Source: Lineus longissimus
Taxonomy: Eukaryota > Nemertea > Pilidiophora > Heteronemertea > Lineidae
Length of the DNA: 64,000 nt
Direction of reading: 5' to 3'
Assembly: GCF_910592395.1 (NCBI RefSeq)
Contig: NC_088322.1
Location: 6,135,431-6,199,430, forward strand
Below are positions 24,101 to 31,573 of the stretch, piece after piece; the first letter of the stretch is position 1, and every line of letters begins with the position of its first letter. The position numbers and the translations under genes are program-made. Under the pieces are notes generated by a model. That model was given only the letters and a program-made list of their open reading frames with translations. It was not told where the DNA came from and searched no databases.

Positions 24101-27100
24101 CGACCAACTTGGATAACCACATCTGGCCGCTACGACATCCAGCGGTCAGACGTCTAACTTCTGAAGAAGATTTGAAATGTCAAGGTGATGATTAACATTG
24201 ATTGTGTAAAAACTAACTTTTTTATCGTTACACAATCAGATGACCGTTTTCGCAGCTTTCATCATGTCAATTGTCATGTGTAAAGGGACTGTGACAAGGC
24301 CTGTGGCATGTCTAGCTGAATTTCTACATGTTCAACACATTCCAATCCAGGTAATATAATTCAAACCAAAAGTGTACTACATATGTAGTTTATGTTGGCA
24401 AATTATAGCCAATCAGTGTTTATTATTTTCTGTCCGTATTTTATTGGTTCTGTCTCATATTGTTGGTAGCCTAAATGAACTGAAAATTATCCGCAGGCAT
24501 TGTTTCATTGTTGTCTTGATAATTCATTATGATTGTACTCTGTACAGCCATGCAGTAGTATCACCATTTCTGTATGATGGACAAATATACTGGTCCAGTG
24601 CGTCATTTCATTGCTACAGCAACCTATGATTCTATGACACAATCAGTGGCAGTGTGATGCAACACAGTGCATTTACCTGCATTGCATCATGAACTTATGT
24701 GACGGATATTCTAAGAGTTCTGTTGTCTAAGAGTTCTGTTGTAGCGTAGAAAATGTGATGTAAACTGTCCAGTACTGAAGTGATTAGATCTATTAGGCGA
24801 CTGCAAATTAAGAAAACACAGCCAAGACAGCATACTAAACTAAAAATAAACACAATGGGAATTTCTCTAACTCAAAGTACCAGCAGCATGACACTTTGCA
24901 GTTGAAATAAGCTCGAATTTAAATGAAAAGGCCAGGGGCCATTGTGCATTTAATGGTTAGGAATTCATCCTGATAAAGAAACATGCTACAGGTATAGTAT
25001 GTAGGTCAAATGAAAATTGGTACCGGTATGACATGTGATGTATCCTTGCATGGAGTACCTACCATAGAAATATTATTGAAAACAAGTCACGAATAATCGA
25101 GATATTGCACTTTTCATCTTTTCAGTTTTTGCTTCCTGGTGGCCAAGTCGAGAATCATATATTAGACCAAAATTCGATGTCCGAGGTTATCTGACCTAGA
25201 GGGTCATGTGTACCAAGTTTCAAGTTGTTAGCTTTAGCGGTTAAGGAACGTGCCATTGTTACACTCAAAAGGCCAATTTTAGCCATTTGACCTCTGTGAC
25301 CTTGAAAAGTAAGTCAAATCAAAAACTCATACCACATGTGATGTATCCTTGCTAGGAGAACCTACCATAGAAATATTATAGAAAACATCACACTTTTTAG
25401 GTGTCCTTTTGGCCCCCTGGTGGCCAAGTCAAGAATCAGGTCAGACCGAAATTCAGTATCAGAGGTCACCTGACCTGGGGGGGGGGGGGGGGGGGGGGGG
25501 GGGTGGTCCTGTGTACAAAGATTCAAGTTCATAGCTTTAGTGGTTAAGAAAAGAAACGTGCACGATTTTTGAAACAGGATACAGATGACGACGGACACAG
25601 CGCTATTGTATCGACTCCCCTACGGTGAGCCATAAAGCCATGATTTTCCCCAAAAATACAACCTCAGATTTTACATGGACTAACATCATTCATTGAAGAA
25701 TAGGCTTAGGAATATGCCACCCATGTTTCTATTACTCAAAAAATGTTTACAACTCTTACTAGAAAGGAGCTAATGGCCATCAGAATTGTACAATGATGAA
25801 AGTTTTGAATTTTCTGCAAAAAATTCAGGCCGCAGGAGAGGGCAAAGTTTTTAAAATCTGGGGCGAAAGAGTTAATTGAATTTAAGAGCCTACTCTCACA
25901 TATTTAACAGTGTATGTTTTTTATTGAGAGATATTTGGCTTGGCTTGGCACCCAGTCACCCATCGGTTTCTGATAAGATATTGAACCCCTGCAGTGCAGG
26001 CTCAACCCAAACATCGAGAATCGTGAAAATCATTAGACTGTAAAACAGCATAAATCTGCTGCTCGACAGGGTGACTGACTCCACTCTATATCGAAACATT
26101 ATCGCTGCCCCATCAAAAATATCTCTTGGCACTACATTGGTTGGTATGCAGCTAGCGTTGGCGCTATCACGTCGAGACGTTCGCGGTTTATCGCAAGAGC
26201 TTAAGGAATATCAGCGTTGTAATTGAGAATGGTATGCTACGCATACTGTTGCATGTGAATGAATTTCTCATGCATGTCATAATGAGAAGACAATGTAGTG
26301 TCCAGTGAGAAATACTAGTGATGGGGACATGGATATATCTTCCAGCTGTTTTAAACCATCAAGTTCACACCCCACTACTATCCTAAACAGTTCTTGCAGA
26401 TTGGGATCCTAACATGTTCAGTGATAGTTGTTGGGATCCCAAAGTACTGTACTTGAATTCAATCATTGAAGATTATCATTTTCATGCCTTCAAACTTGGG
26501 AGGAATTGTTATGGCCACTACAAGGTGTTCATCTTTCTTAAATTTACCACTACCGGCACCAATTCAGGACATATTTTTTTCCAAATTTTCTTTATGTTTG
26601 TAACTTGACTGTCAATCATCAGGCATAGTATAACACGCAACTGAAATACAAACAATGGAAATTTCCCTCACTCAAAACAGCAGCGTGTCACCTGCAGGGT
26701 TGTTATGTTGAAATAAGCTGCCCCCCCCCCCCCACCGGTGTATCTGATTAGCCTGCAACCTATACACTAACACTCCCAAACTGGGGTTATCCCAATTTTT
26801 AGGGGTGGAAAATAGCGTTTTCCCTTCCTTCGCCTTCGGAGGTAAATATGAAGTGTCCTGGGGACATTGTGCTCACCTGGGAATGATTTAGTCATGGTAG
26901 ATGAAATGAGACATGGCGGTTAAATAGACTTTTTAATATGACAAAATGTGGCACTATCAATGACAATTTTAGAGTTTGACCTCTAGATAAAAATTGACCT
27001 TAATTTGGTCAACTTCAGAACAGATGCCCAATAGGTGTCTCCATATAAAATTTGAAGAATCTGTGACAAATAGTAGTGAAACGTACCACCTTCACTGAAA

Positions 27101-30100
27101 TTTTAGTTACTAGGTCAAGGTCAAAATATTATGAGCACTATGTCAAGCTTGATAATATCAATCAATGATGCACATTTGAAGATCACACAGTGAAAGTTCC
27201 TTGACACAGTGCTGCTTAGAGATAACCATCGCCACAGGCGAGGCGATCTGCGGAAACCACCGCAGGTGAACCTCAATTAGCCACTTCAAATCCGCACTAC
27301 AGTGTGGTGAGCGTGAGGTCAGCGCAATTAGGCAAAACAACATTCAAAAGAAATGCTGACAAGCGTAATTCATTATAATAGGGCTCTTTTAGTCACCACC
27401 TGTGTGATTGACAATGAATAGTTGGTAATCCGTAGCATAATCCAAAAGTTCGCAAGAGGCAATACCAGCCCAAAAAGCGCAAAACCTTGTCAGTATAATC
27501 AAAATGAAAAGGCCAGGGGCCATTGTGCTCACCGTACAGATATTTGGTAGAAGAATTCATCCTACCCTTTCAGTTATGGCCCCCTAGTGGCCAAGTCGAG
27601 AATCAGATCAAACCGAAGCCGAGGGGTACCCACACACCAAGTATAAACTTTCTTGGTCAAGTGGTTAAGAAACGTGCCACTCTTCTGTCAAAAGTTAACA
27701 AATGACGACAACGACGGAAGCCACGGTCATGACGGTATCGTATAAGCTCACCTGACAGTTGAGCTAAAAAGTGAAAAGAGCTGTGTGCACAACAATCTAT
27801 ACCCAAAGAATATGAACATTTAAATCGCTGTAGTGTAAAAACTCAATATCGGCCTTCACATATGCACCCAAATGTGATCTATTCACTCCAACTCCCACAA
27901 CTGTAGATATTTGAAACGTTCACAATACCAATTTCCGAAAGGTCAAGTTTTTACTGTCTAACAGCATGAAATTGCATCCCAACCAGCACTTGAAACCCCT
28001 GGTAACTGATTCCCCCATCATGCGATGGACGTCCCCTTCCCTCCCCAAATTAGCTATCTTTCATCAACAACAAATAAATAGGACATCACCCTTGGCTATA
28101 AATTTCAAGTGACAGTTAGCCACACTGTTCAAGTCTTGTTCTGAATGGTAACATTCGTTCTTCAATCTGTCAGTTGCCATTACAATATGATTGATACTCT
28201 CTGGAGTAAATCATCATCATGTGTAGGCAAGTATCAACATAGCACTCTATAGTACTCGCTGAATGGTAGACCTGAGAAATAATTGGCAATACTTAGTAAT
28301 TGGTGGTCATTAACCAAGAAGTATGCAGAGTTCTGGTTTGAGTACTGTATACATATACAGTAGAACCTCTCTATTAAGGACACTCTCGGACCTGACAAAT
28401 GCTGTCCTTAATAGAGTGGTGTCCTGATTAGAGAGGTCAAATTGAATGGAAACAACCAATTTGGGACCAAAAGTAGTGTCCTTAATAGAGAGGCTGTCCT
28501 TATTAGAGAGGTGTCCGCTAAGAGAGGTTCTACTGCACATATCAAAATTAGAAAGAAGGGCAAATAAAACTATTTCGTTCCAGGCAACAAGGACAGAATA
28601 CGACTGCATGGTTTACATCACGAAGGATAAAGAAGAGGGCACCAAGCAATTGCCTCCATTCATTTTGTTCAGTTTTATACAGTAGAACCTCCCTCAGCGG
28701 ACACCTCTGCCAGGCGGACACCTCTACATTACGGACACGTCCGGCCAGTCCCGATTTTTTCTAAGTCATTTCCAATAACAAAAACCTCTGTACGGCGGAC
28801 ACCTCTCTATTCCGAATTGCGGACAGGGCGATAGCCAATTTTTGGTCCAATTCCCTCCCAATTACGGACAGTAGGCAAAAACAATGGCTTCCCGCGTGCG
28901 CTTGGAGAGTCGAGTAGGCCCGACAGGTGTGATATTTGCGTAATTAATCAACGTAATTACCCCATGGCATTGTGTTTTTGTATCCTAATTAAGCCGTGGC
29001 ATTTGTTTACTCATCTTTTCAACTAATCACATAGGCCTATTGCATGTATTGTGTCAACGGACACTCATAAATCCACGCGGTTTTGTCAGTGTTGCGGCGA
29101 ATATGCGTTAGTAGAGAAATTAGAAAAAATTAATTATTAATCAAAGGTGGCTGATGGACAGAAATTATGGTGTTTTTTCACACATTATGACATGTCGGGG
29201 AGATTTTGCAATACAAGGGGCACCTTTTACTAGAGAGATTATTCACGCTCTGAGTTCCAAAGTAGCTCACGTCATTCAACGCAACATCACAAGCAAATAC
29301 TGATCAGCCAACAGGTTTAAAGTTTCTACGCTAGATGTCGACACAGAGAAAACCAAGACCTGCAAGGCGGGAACTTCAAATTCACCTCTGGGACGATTTG
29401 GCATAACCTCTCTAGTGCGGACACCTCTCTATTGCGGACACCTTGGCCCAGTCCCATGGGTGTCCGCAATAGAGAGGTTGTACTGTACTTATCACACCAA
29501 AATGGCTGATTAAAGCAGCAACTTTTATGGGACACAGTATACACTTCATGTAGCTCTTACTTGTATTATGCAAGTGACATGTAAAGGTGATCATGCCTGG
29601 CCTGAATTTTAACAACCAGGAAAAAGAGCTTGCCCGTCTAGACATTAATCTGAGAGACGAAAACACCCGTTTCCTCAAACTCTGACAGTTTGTGACTTGG
29701 TCTCAGGTTGGAATGAATTACAACTGCCAAAGCAATCGATAGAGATTGAATCAATTCTTGACATTCTCAATAGACATTTTTAATCTCTTGAAATGAATGC
29801 TCCCTTATTCACAACGAATGCTCCCATTGTGCGCTATTCTTAATTGATCTATGTTGTTAGGTTTTATGTATCCTGGCCAAAGCTGTTGTAAACATAAAAT
29901 CTTACAATCATGCACACAAAAATCCCTCATTAGCTGCTAGACGTTCTGATACTATTTATAAAGCACCGCGCAAACAAGTGATTTAAATCGCTGTGACCTG
30001 GAATTGAAATCGCGGCTATGAGTTGTGCAACAAAACTACCTCGCGACCTGTGATTTGCTGTTAGAAAAATAATCTACTATTGACTACAGACTGGCAACTG

Positions 30101-31135
30101 CAATAACTTTATTTCACTCTGCAAATGCCGAAATTTTATACTTTTTTTTTCACCTTGACATGATGACATGGGAGCAACTGTTGCCACCTGTGAGTGTGAC
30201 TAGTAAAGTGTTAAACCAGATTATCAATATTGACCCTTTCTTGTCCAAAGCAAGTTTATTTCATTGCAAGGGGAAACAATTTAGGACTTTTTAATAATTT
30301 ACTTTGGTATCAATTTCATTTGATATTATACTGCACATAAAGTAATTACCTGAGAATCGGGAATAAGGAATAAGGAGCCAACTTCAGGCTGGTCTGTATA
30401 TTGACCAAGTCTTGACTAAGCTAAGACTCGATAGATAACCTGCGAAAATAAATTTCGGCCATTTAGAAAAGACCTTTTTCACAGGCAACATTTGTTTACA
30501 ATTACCAACAGTTTAACACCATTTCCATGTGACATGTCTTCCAATCCCATGTTCATATGATATTTTGAATACTTTTGGTGACGATTTGAAGATAAACATG
30601 ACTTTTATGTCACAGTCAACTTACGCTGCCTGTGAAATGGCCTTTTCAAAATGGCCGAAATTTATTTTCGCACACGGCCTAGGCCAGGGCCTAGGCCTAC
30701 TCCACCAACTGGAGTTGGTGGAGACCCCGAACTTAAAAACTCGCGAAGGGCAGATGAACAGCCCTCACATACATATGGCTGTGGTCTGTGCATGCAGGAT
30801 CAGAGGAGTCTAGCATGTCTGGCTTGAATAAGTTGTACGGTACTACTACTATGTGCATCATGAGACTGATAGTGATACACTGCATGCTTCAGACATAGTC
30901 ATGATAGTGCACGAGTGTCGTGTCAAACATGCAAAAGACAGCACCCCGCTGCGGAAAAAATGATCTCTCTCAGTAACCCGACGTCCAATTACTTAGATTT
31001 TTGGCATACACTTAAAGCCGATAATATGCAACAATTCCCTACCTGGGTCACAAGAGGTACAAGCGTCTGCTCTACAGATTTAGTACGAATTTCAAGTGAT
31101 ATTTTAGAATCCGGCCTGACAGGAGCGGCGGCCAT
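3111..31135 (-). CDS. CTNNAL1: Alpha-catulin (alpha-catenin-like 1), 11 exons, 3' end outside window
   Basis: Member of the vinculin/alpha-catenin superfamily, a helical-bundle scaffold at the cell cortex known to bind Rho-GEF and dystrophin-complex partners. Eleven exons join without frame break: 31043-31135, 22761-23123, 20872-20991, 20368-20457, 18642-18860, 18262-18465, 15829-15915, 15023-15181, 14369-14461, 12710-12895, 3111-3164, giving 556 residues. All junctions are phase 0 and GT/AG. Hallmarks are SVEQTLVPLV near residue 20, VGQAVNLAIERF (54-65), FSQFGNEMVDLAHLTGDRQN (173-192), DFTDSAYTSHDHRER (residues 327-341) and SKIAKEN (489-495). From exon 2 on, most exons align to vertebrate CTNNAL1, as I remember it, without gaps; the exon 5-6 linker is more divergent. 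Vertebrate protein is about 734 residues, so roughly 200 C-terminal residues are missing and must lie left of base 1. Start is the first ATG of exon 1. Family assignment is very secure; exact ends of exons 8 and 11 are inferred. Confidence 0.95.
3165..6919. other. CTNNAL1 intron 10, left part: no gene recognised
   Basis: Intronic DNA without recognisable exons. A short piece of repeat family A (ACCTCTGTGACCTTGAAAAG) lies near 4770-4800. Open frames up to 121 codons are not supported by codon pattern or homology. Confidence 0.5.
6920..7640 (+). repeat. Repeat family A copy, with 18-base G tract
   Basis: Begins near AATGAAAAGGCCAAGG and ends after CCCCTACGGTGAACC. Shares GCTGGCCAAGTCAAGAATCAG and other blocks with copies at 24920-25640, 27503-27770, 33735-34765, 36440-37715 and 46972-47206. 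A homopolymeric G run (7428-7445) sits at the same internal position as in other copies. Origin unknown; no coding capacity seen. Confidence 0.75.
7641..10008. other. CTNNAL1 intron 10, middle: no gene recognised
   Basis: AT-rich intronic DNA. Apart from the telomere-like run I see no exon, RNA gene or intact mobile element. Confidence 0.5.
8663..8680 (+). repeat. Short interstitial telomere-like repeat
   Basis: Three perfect GGGTTA units followed by degenerate GAGGGTTA-like sequence to about 8728. Confidence 0.8.
10018..10951. mobile_element. Non-autonomous DNA transposon, 934 bp, MULE-like
   Basis: Perfect 26-bp terminal inverted repeats (10018-10043 and 10926-10951) beginning CAAGGAGGATACCGCGG. 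Flanks ACCCAGCAT (10009-10017) and ACCCAGCGT (10952-10960) are a 9-bp direct repeat with one mismatch. A 9-bp duplication suggests the Mutator-like group, but no transposase is present. The ends contain the palindrome GTGACGTCAC, an ideal CREB/ATF site. Confidence 0.85.
11400..11589. mobile_element. MITE family B, 190 bp
   Basis: Ends are 35-bp inverted repeats with two mismatches, beginning TGTGACCCACCATGGCAAAA. Related copies lie at 53471 and 60572. Confidence 0.85.
11802..12013. mobile_element. piggyBac-like MITE, 212 bp
   Basis: CCCTTTATCTGC and GGCAGTTAAAGGG form inverted ends with one mismatch, and TTAA is present on both sides (11798-11801, 12014-12017), the piggyBac target duplication. 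Confidence 0.75.
12710..12895 (-). CDS. CTNNAL1: CTNNAL1 exon 10 (residues 477-538)
   Basis: Sixty-two codons starting TIYAAKAFAQNGGSKIAKEN and including FDVFCDNWESQINELS, the conserved KIAKENxDVFCxxWESQ block. Acceptor GTTACAG, donor GGG|GTGAGT. A pogo-like MITE ends only 33 bp upstream of the acceptor. Confidence 0.95.
12929..13106. mobile_element. pogo-like MITE (family P), 178 bp, next to CTNNAL1 exon 10
   Basis: CAGTGGAACC and GGTTCTACTG ends with TA on both sides. The interior is built of CCTCTCTATTAAGGACA-like segments in both orientations, so the element can fold. It ends 33 bp upstream of the exon 10 acceptor. Confidence 0.85.
13107..13736. other. CTNNAL1 intron 9, unique part
   Basis: No exon or mobile element seen. 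Toward 13650 the sequence becomes a diverged form of the adjoining 34-bp array. Confidence 0.5.
13737..14380 (-). repeat. 34-bp minisatellite that amplifies the exon 9 splice donor
   Basis: Fifteen units in exact 34-bp register from 13886 to 14380, plus diverged units back to about 13690. On the CTNNAL1 strand each unit contains TCCTCAAGTAAGT or TCCTCAAGTAGGT, i.e. the end of exon 9 and its donor (10 GTAAGT and 5 GTAGGT forms). The first unit is the real exon-intron boundary at 14369/14368. Confidence 0.95.
14369..14461 (-). CDS. CTNNAL1: CTNNAL1 exon 9 (residues 446-476)
   Basis: Thirty-one codons, VAKLLRHIATTGPLVITAEH followed by VENSLKALCPQ, matching the vertebrate LLRHISGTEPLEIT region. 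Acceptor CTTTTCAG, donor CAA|GTAAGT. The last ~12 exonic bases and the donor form the first unit of the 34-bp array that fills the adjoining intron. Confidence 0.92.
14760..14838 (+). repeat. Dispersed repeat D, copy 2
   Basis: Starts TTGACAGATGGAAGGACAG and ends CAGCCGAGCTAAAAAA; same family as 2490-2572. Confidence 0.6.
15023..15181 (-). CDS. CTNNAL1: CTNNAL1 exon 8 (residues 393-445)
   Basis: Fifty-three codons, LQETAMDQASDVFKTNEDHD to EEHSEQLQE. Acceptor TTCCAG. The donor chosen, GAG|GTCTGT, is weak, but it is the only join that gives EVAKLLRH without a gap against the family's E-x-C-R-L-L-R-H. The open frame runs on 31 codons past it, so an alternative donor is possible. Confidence 0.88.
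15829..15915 (-). CDS. CTNNAL1: CTNNAL1 exon 7 (residues 364-392)
   Basis: Twenty-nine codons, DQKDINIPSQDLETAILKTV followed by DASKMLKKQ. Recognised because it fills, with the right length, the gap between exons 6 and 8. Acceptor TTTTCAG, donor CAG|GTAAGG. Confidence 0.92.
15989..16766. mobile_element. hAT-like non-autonomous element, 778 bp
   Basis: Perfect 17-bp inverted ends CAGTGACTGCCTTTTGA (15989-16005 and 16750-16766). GGAACC lies directly outside both ends, consistent with a target duplication, though its length is unclear. A GC-rich hairpin (GAGGCGCGCGAT with its complement) lies just inside the left end and CAGTGCACC/GGTGCACTG inside the right. No transposase frame. Confidence 0.7.
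17151..17196. repeat. 46-bp near-perfect palindrome
   Basis: Arms AGGAAAATTCGTCCCC (17151-17166) and GGGGACGAATTTTCCT (17181-17196) are perfectly complementary; the centre GGAAAATTTTCC is itself a 12-bp palindrome. Confidence 0.95.
17381..17853. mobile_element. MITE with ~39-bp inverted ends, carrying a nested element
   Basis: Left end CTGGGCCAGGTTGTTCAAAA and right end, read inward, CAGGGCCTGGTTGTTGAAAA, continue imperfectly to TGTCACTAA. The interior holds the TTAA-flanked element 17434-17748. Lies in CTNNAL1 intron 6. Confidence 0.75.
17434..17748. mobile_element. TTAA-flanked MITE, 315 bp, nested
   Basis: Inverted ends AGCGAACTGGAACGGCC and its 16/17 complement, with TTAA at 17430-17433 and 17749-17752. 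The TTAA duplication suggests piggyBac mobilisation, but the ends lack the usual CCC start. Confidence 0.75.
18262..18465 (-). CDS. CTNNAL1: CTNNAL1 exon 6 (residues 296-363)
   Basis: Sixty-eight codons carrying DFTDSAYTSHDHRERILTL, a near-invariant alpha-catulin block. Acceptor TTGCAG, donor TTA|GTAAGT. Confidence 0.95.
18642..18860 (-). CDS. CTNNAL1: CTNNAL1 exon 5 (residues 223-295)
   Basis: Seventy-three codons starting CQLRHPECEAAKRNRDSVF, matching the conserved LRHPxCExA motif. Acceptor TTCTTCAG, donor GAT|GTAAGT. The second half (residues about 258-285, rich in S, T and D) is the most variable part of the family and probably a linker. Confidence 0.94.
18988..19053. mobile_element. pogo-like MITE (family P), right-end fragment
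   Basis: ACACCTCTCTGTTAAGGACAG to GAGAGGTTCTACTG, followed by TA. The left part is missing. About 130 bp upstream of the CTNNAL1 exon 5 acceptor. Confidence 0.7.
19150..19800 (+). repeat. Repeat family C interrupted by a SINE
   Basis: 19150-19405 and about 19752-19800 match 52500-52830 (shared GAAGGTGACCATGGTCTGTC, GGTGCTGAACCTCTAGCTTG). The gap is filled by the SINE at 19409-19747, which the other copy lacks. Confidence 0.75.
19409..19747 (+). mobile_element. tRNA-Met-derived SINE
   Basis: A box TGGCGCAGTGG and B box GTTCAATTC at tRNA spacing. The anticodon-arm region GGCTCATAATCAGGAGGTCG resembles elongator tRNA-Met (CAU). The body contains CCTTGAGCAAGGCACTTTAC, a conserved block in many animal SINEs, and ends in an ATTATTATCATTA tail. 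Approximate ends. Not a functional tRNA gene: the acceptor stem does not close. Confidence 0.85.
20184..20300 (+). repeat. Repeat family A fragment
   Basis: TGACCTCTGTCACCTTGAAAAG and GGTGTGATGTATCC match other family A copies. Lies just downstream of CTNNAL1 exon 4 in transcript order. Confidence 0.6.
20368..20457 (-). CDS. CTNNAL1: CTNNAL1 exon 4 (residues 193-222)
   Basis: Thirty codons beginning DLKSDKQRAEMGAARAVLEK, continuing the GDRQN motif of exon 3 without gap. Acceptor TTTTCAG, donor AAG|GTAGGT. Confidence 0.95.
20872..20991 (-). CDS. CTNNAL1: CTNNAL1 exon 3 (residues 153-192)
   Basis: Forty codons ending FSQFGNEMVDLAHLTGDRQN, nearly identical to vertebrate alpha-catulin. Acceptor TTTTAG, donor AAT|GTAAGA. 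Confidence 0.95.
21470..21990 (+). repeat. Diverged tandem repeat, ~145-bp unit
   Basis: Three to four units marked by TTCTCGAGTTATGGGACGGA-like starts, then GGCCATGTTGGATTTTGGG-like and CAGGTCTGTCACTCACT-like blocks. An open frame of 158 codons crosses it but follows the repeat, not a gene. Confidence 0.75.
22382..22562. mobile_element. pogo-like MITE (family P), 181 bp
   Basis: TA|CAGTGGAACC at the left and GGTTTCCACTG|TA at the right, with internal CCTTAATAGAGAGG segments. The best-preserved copy. Confidence 0.9.
22761..23123 (-). CDS. CTNNAL1: CTNNAL1 exon 2 (residues 32-152)
   Basis: Exactly 121 codons between acceptor TTCCAG and donor AAG|GTAGGA. Encodes the first helical bundle of the vinculin-like N-terminal domain, including VGQAVNLAIERF and AARILLSAVTKVLLLADRVV, both strongly conserved in alpha-catulin and alpha-catenin. 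This is the most diagnostic exon. A long open frame on the opposite strand here is its shadow. Confidence 0.96.
23401..24252 (-). mobile_element. Penelope-like retroelement, truncated, with inverted terminal repeats
   Basis: The minus strand (24120 to 23435) encodes, with stops and a frameshift, the end of a Penelope-type reverse transcriptase (PLTVLPFVQG, ACRPHTSRVLR) followed by the C-terminal region (RESGRKFSVRMKEHQ, IDWEQSKVVERE, WVKEAIGIRKTTN), where this class carries a GIY-YIG endonuclease. Inverted repeats of ~115 bp bound it (23401-23520, 24120-24230). CAGCTTTCATCAT is present on both sides (23388-23400, 24253-24265), a perfect 13-bp target duplication. The right side has an extra ~20-bp tail beyond the repeat, as described for Penelope elements. 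Lies in CTNNAL1 intron 1; inactive. Confidence 0.9.
23421..23490 (-). ncRNA. Hammerhead-ribozyme-like motif in Penelope terminal repeat
   Basis: On the minus strand CTGAAGA is followed by a hairpin (GAATGG, loop TGTAA, CCATTT) and then GAAAC: the order CUGANGA-stem II-GAAA of a hammerhead. GTCAA and TTGAC downstream could form stem III, but the base at the cleavage position does not fit cleanly. Probably a decayed ribozyme. Family knowledge: such motifs occur in Penelope terminal repeats. Confidence 0.35.
24920..25640 (+). repeat. Repeat family A copy, with 27-base G tract
   Basis: Starts AATGAAAAGGCCAGGGGCC and ends CCCCTACGGTGAGCC; two internal subrepeats. The G tract is 25477-25503. Confidence 0.8.
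25641..27502. other. CTNNAL1 intron 1: no gene recognised
   Basis: Contains a 13-base C tract at 26721-26733. From about 26862 a repeat starts GGACATTGTGCTCACC; it is related, inverted, to 32480-32665. No exon seen. Confidence 0.5.
27503..27770 (+). repeat. Repeat family A, short copy
   Basis: AATGAAAAGGCCAGGGGCCA start, GGCCAAGTCGAGAATCAGAT in the middle, GCTCACC end; internally deleted relative to longer copies. Confidence 0.7.
28358..28535. mobile_element. pogo-like MITE (family P), 178 bp
   Basis: CAGTAGAACCTCTCTATTAA and complementary AGAGAGGTTCTACTG ends; left TA intact, right side CA. Foldback interior. Confidence 0.85.
28680..29485. mobile_element. Longer pogo-like element (family P relative), 806 bp
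   Basis: TA|CAGTAGAACCTCCC at 28680 and GAGGTTGTACTG|TA at 29485, with GCGGACACCTCT blocks at both ends. The 600-bp interior shows no transposase frame, so this is probably an internally deleted relative of the parent transposon. Confidence 0.7.
29486..30440. other. CTNNAL1 intron 1: no gene recognised
   Basis: AT-rich intronic DNA with no exon or identifiable repeat. Confidence 0.5.
30441..30672. mobile_element. MITE with 46-bp inverted ends, 232 bp
   Basis: Left arm 30441-30486 starts TGCGAAAATAAATTTCGGCC; right arm 30627-30672 is its complement with a few mismatches. About 370 bp inside intron 1, counted from CTNNAL1 exon 1. Confidence 0.8.
30676..30723. repeat. Cluster of perfect short palindromes
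   Basis: GGCCTAGGCC occurs twice (30676-30685, 30688-30697), followed by an 11-bp-stem hairpin CTCCACCAACT-GG-AGTTGGTGGAG (30700-30723). Confidence 0.9.
31043..31135 (-). CDS. CTNNAL1: CTNNAL1 exon 1 (residues 1-31)
   Basis: Starts ATGGCCGCC in good context and encodes MAAAPVRPDSKISLEIRTKS followed by VEQTLVPLVTQ. The EIRTKSVEQTL segment matches the conserved alpha-catulin N-terminus. Donor is CAG|GTAGGG. The next exon lies about 7.9 kb away. Confidence 0.93.
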
Positions 31136-31513
31136 TTTTGATAATAAAGTAGAGCCTCGTTTTGGGGTTGACTTTTAGAAGTAGGTCAATCAAATATCGC
31201 CTACAACAAGAAGACAATTGCTGCACAGTGAAGAAATTTAAATTAATTTTCAGACTAAAGATCATACAAAAATGATGCTAATTTCAGTATAGTTTTTAAC
31301 ATTTTTTCTACAATATTATTTATACTAGAAGAGAGAATACGTGTTTAGAACGGCGACAACTCTTACTCTTAGTGCTACAAGCGAACAAAAATCAATAGTT
31401 CCTCCTACTTCCTGATGTCATTTCGATAAAATATTGTTAATTTCTGGTCAATTTATCCGCCTAATTACCTAAACATGGTGACCTGAAGCCCCATCAACAA
31501 CTCACAAATAACC
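31136..31513. promoter_or_regulatory. Putative bidirectional promoter between CTNNAL1 and the Tamalin-like gene
   Basis: The 378 bp between the two divergent start codons must hold both 5' UTRs and core promoters unless there are upstream non-coding exons. It is AT-rich with no evident TATA box or CpG cluster. An in-frame TGA at 31484-31486 precedes the plus-strand ATG, supporting that start. Shared regulation is inferred from the head-to-head layout only. Confidence 0.6.
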
Positions 31514-31573
31514 ATGGATCTTGACAATGGCACCCAAACAAAGGGTAGCAGCTCAAGTTTGAACAAAATAAAG
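31514..31573 (+). CDS. TAMALIN: Tamalin-like exon 1 (residues 1-20)
   Basis: Encodes MDLDNGTQTKGSSSSLNKIK. The ATG has a good context (ACCATGG), an upstream in-frame stop, and the donor AAG|GTATGT follows in phase 0. Confidence 0.82.
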
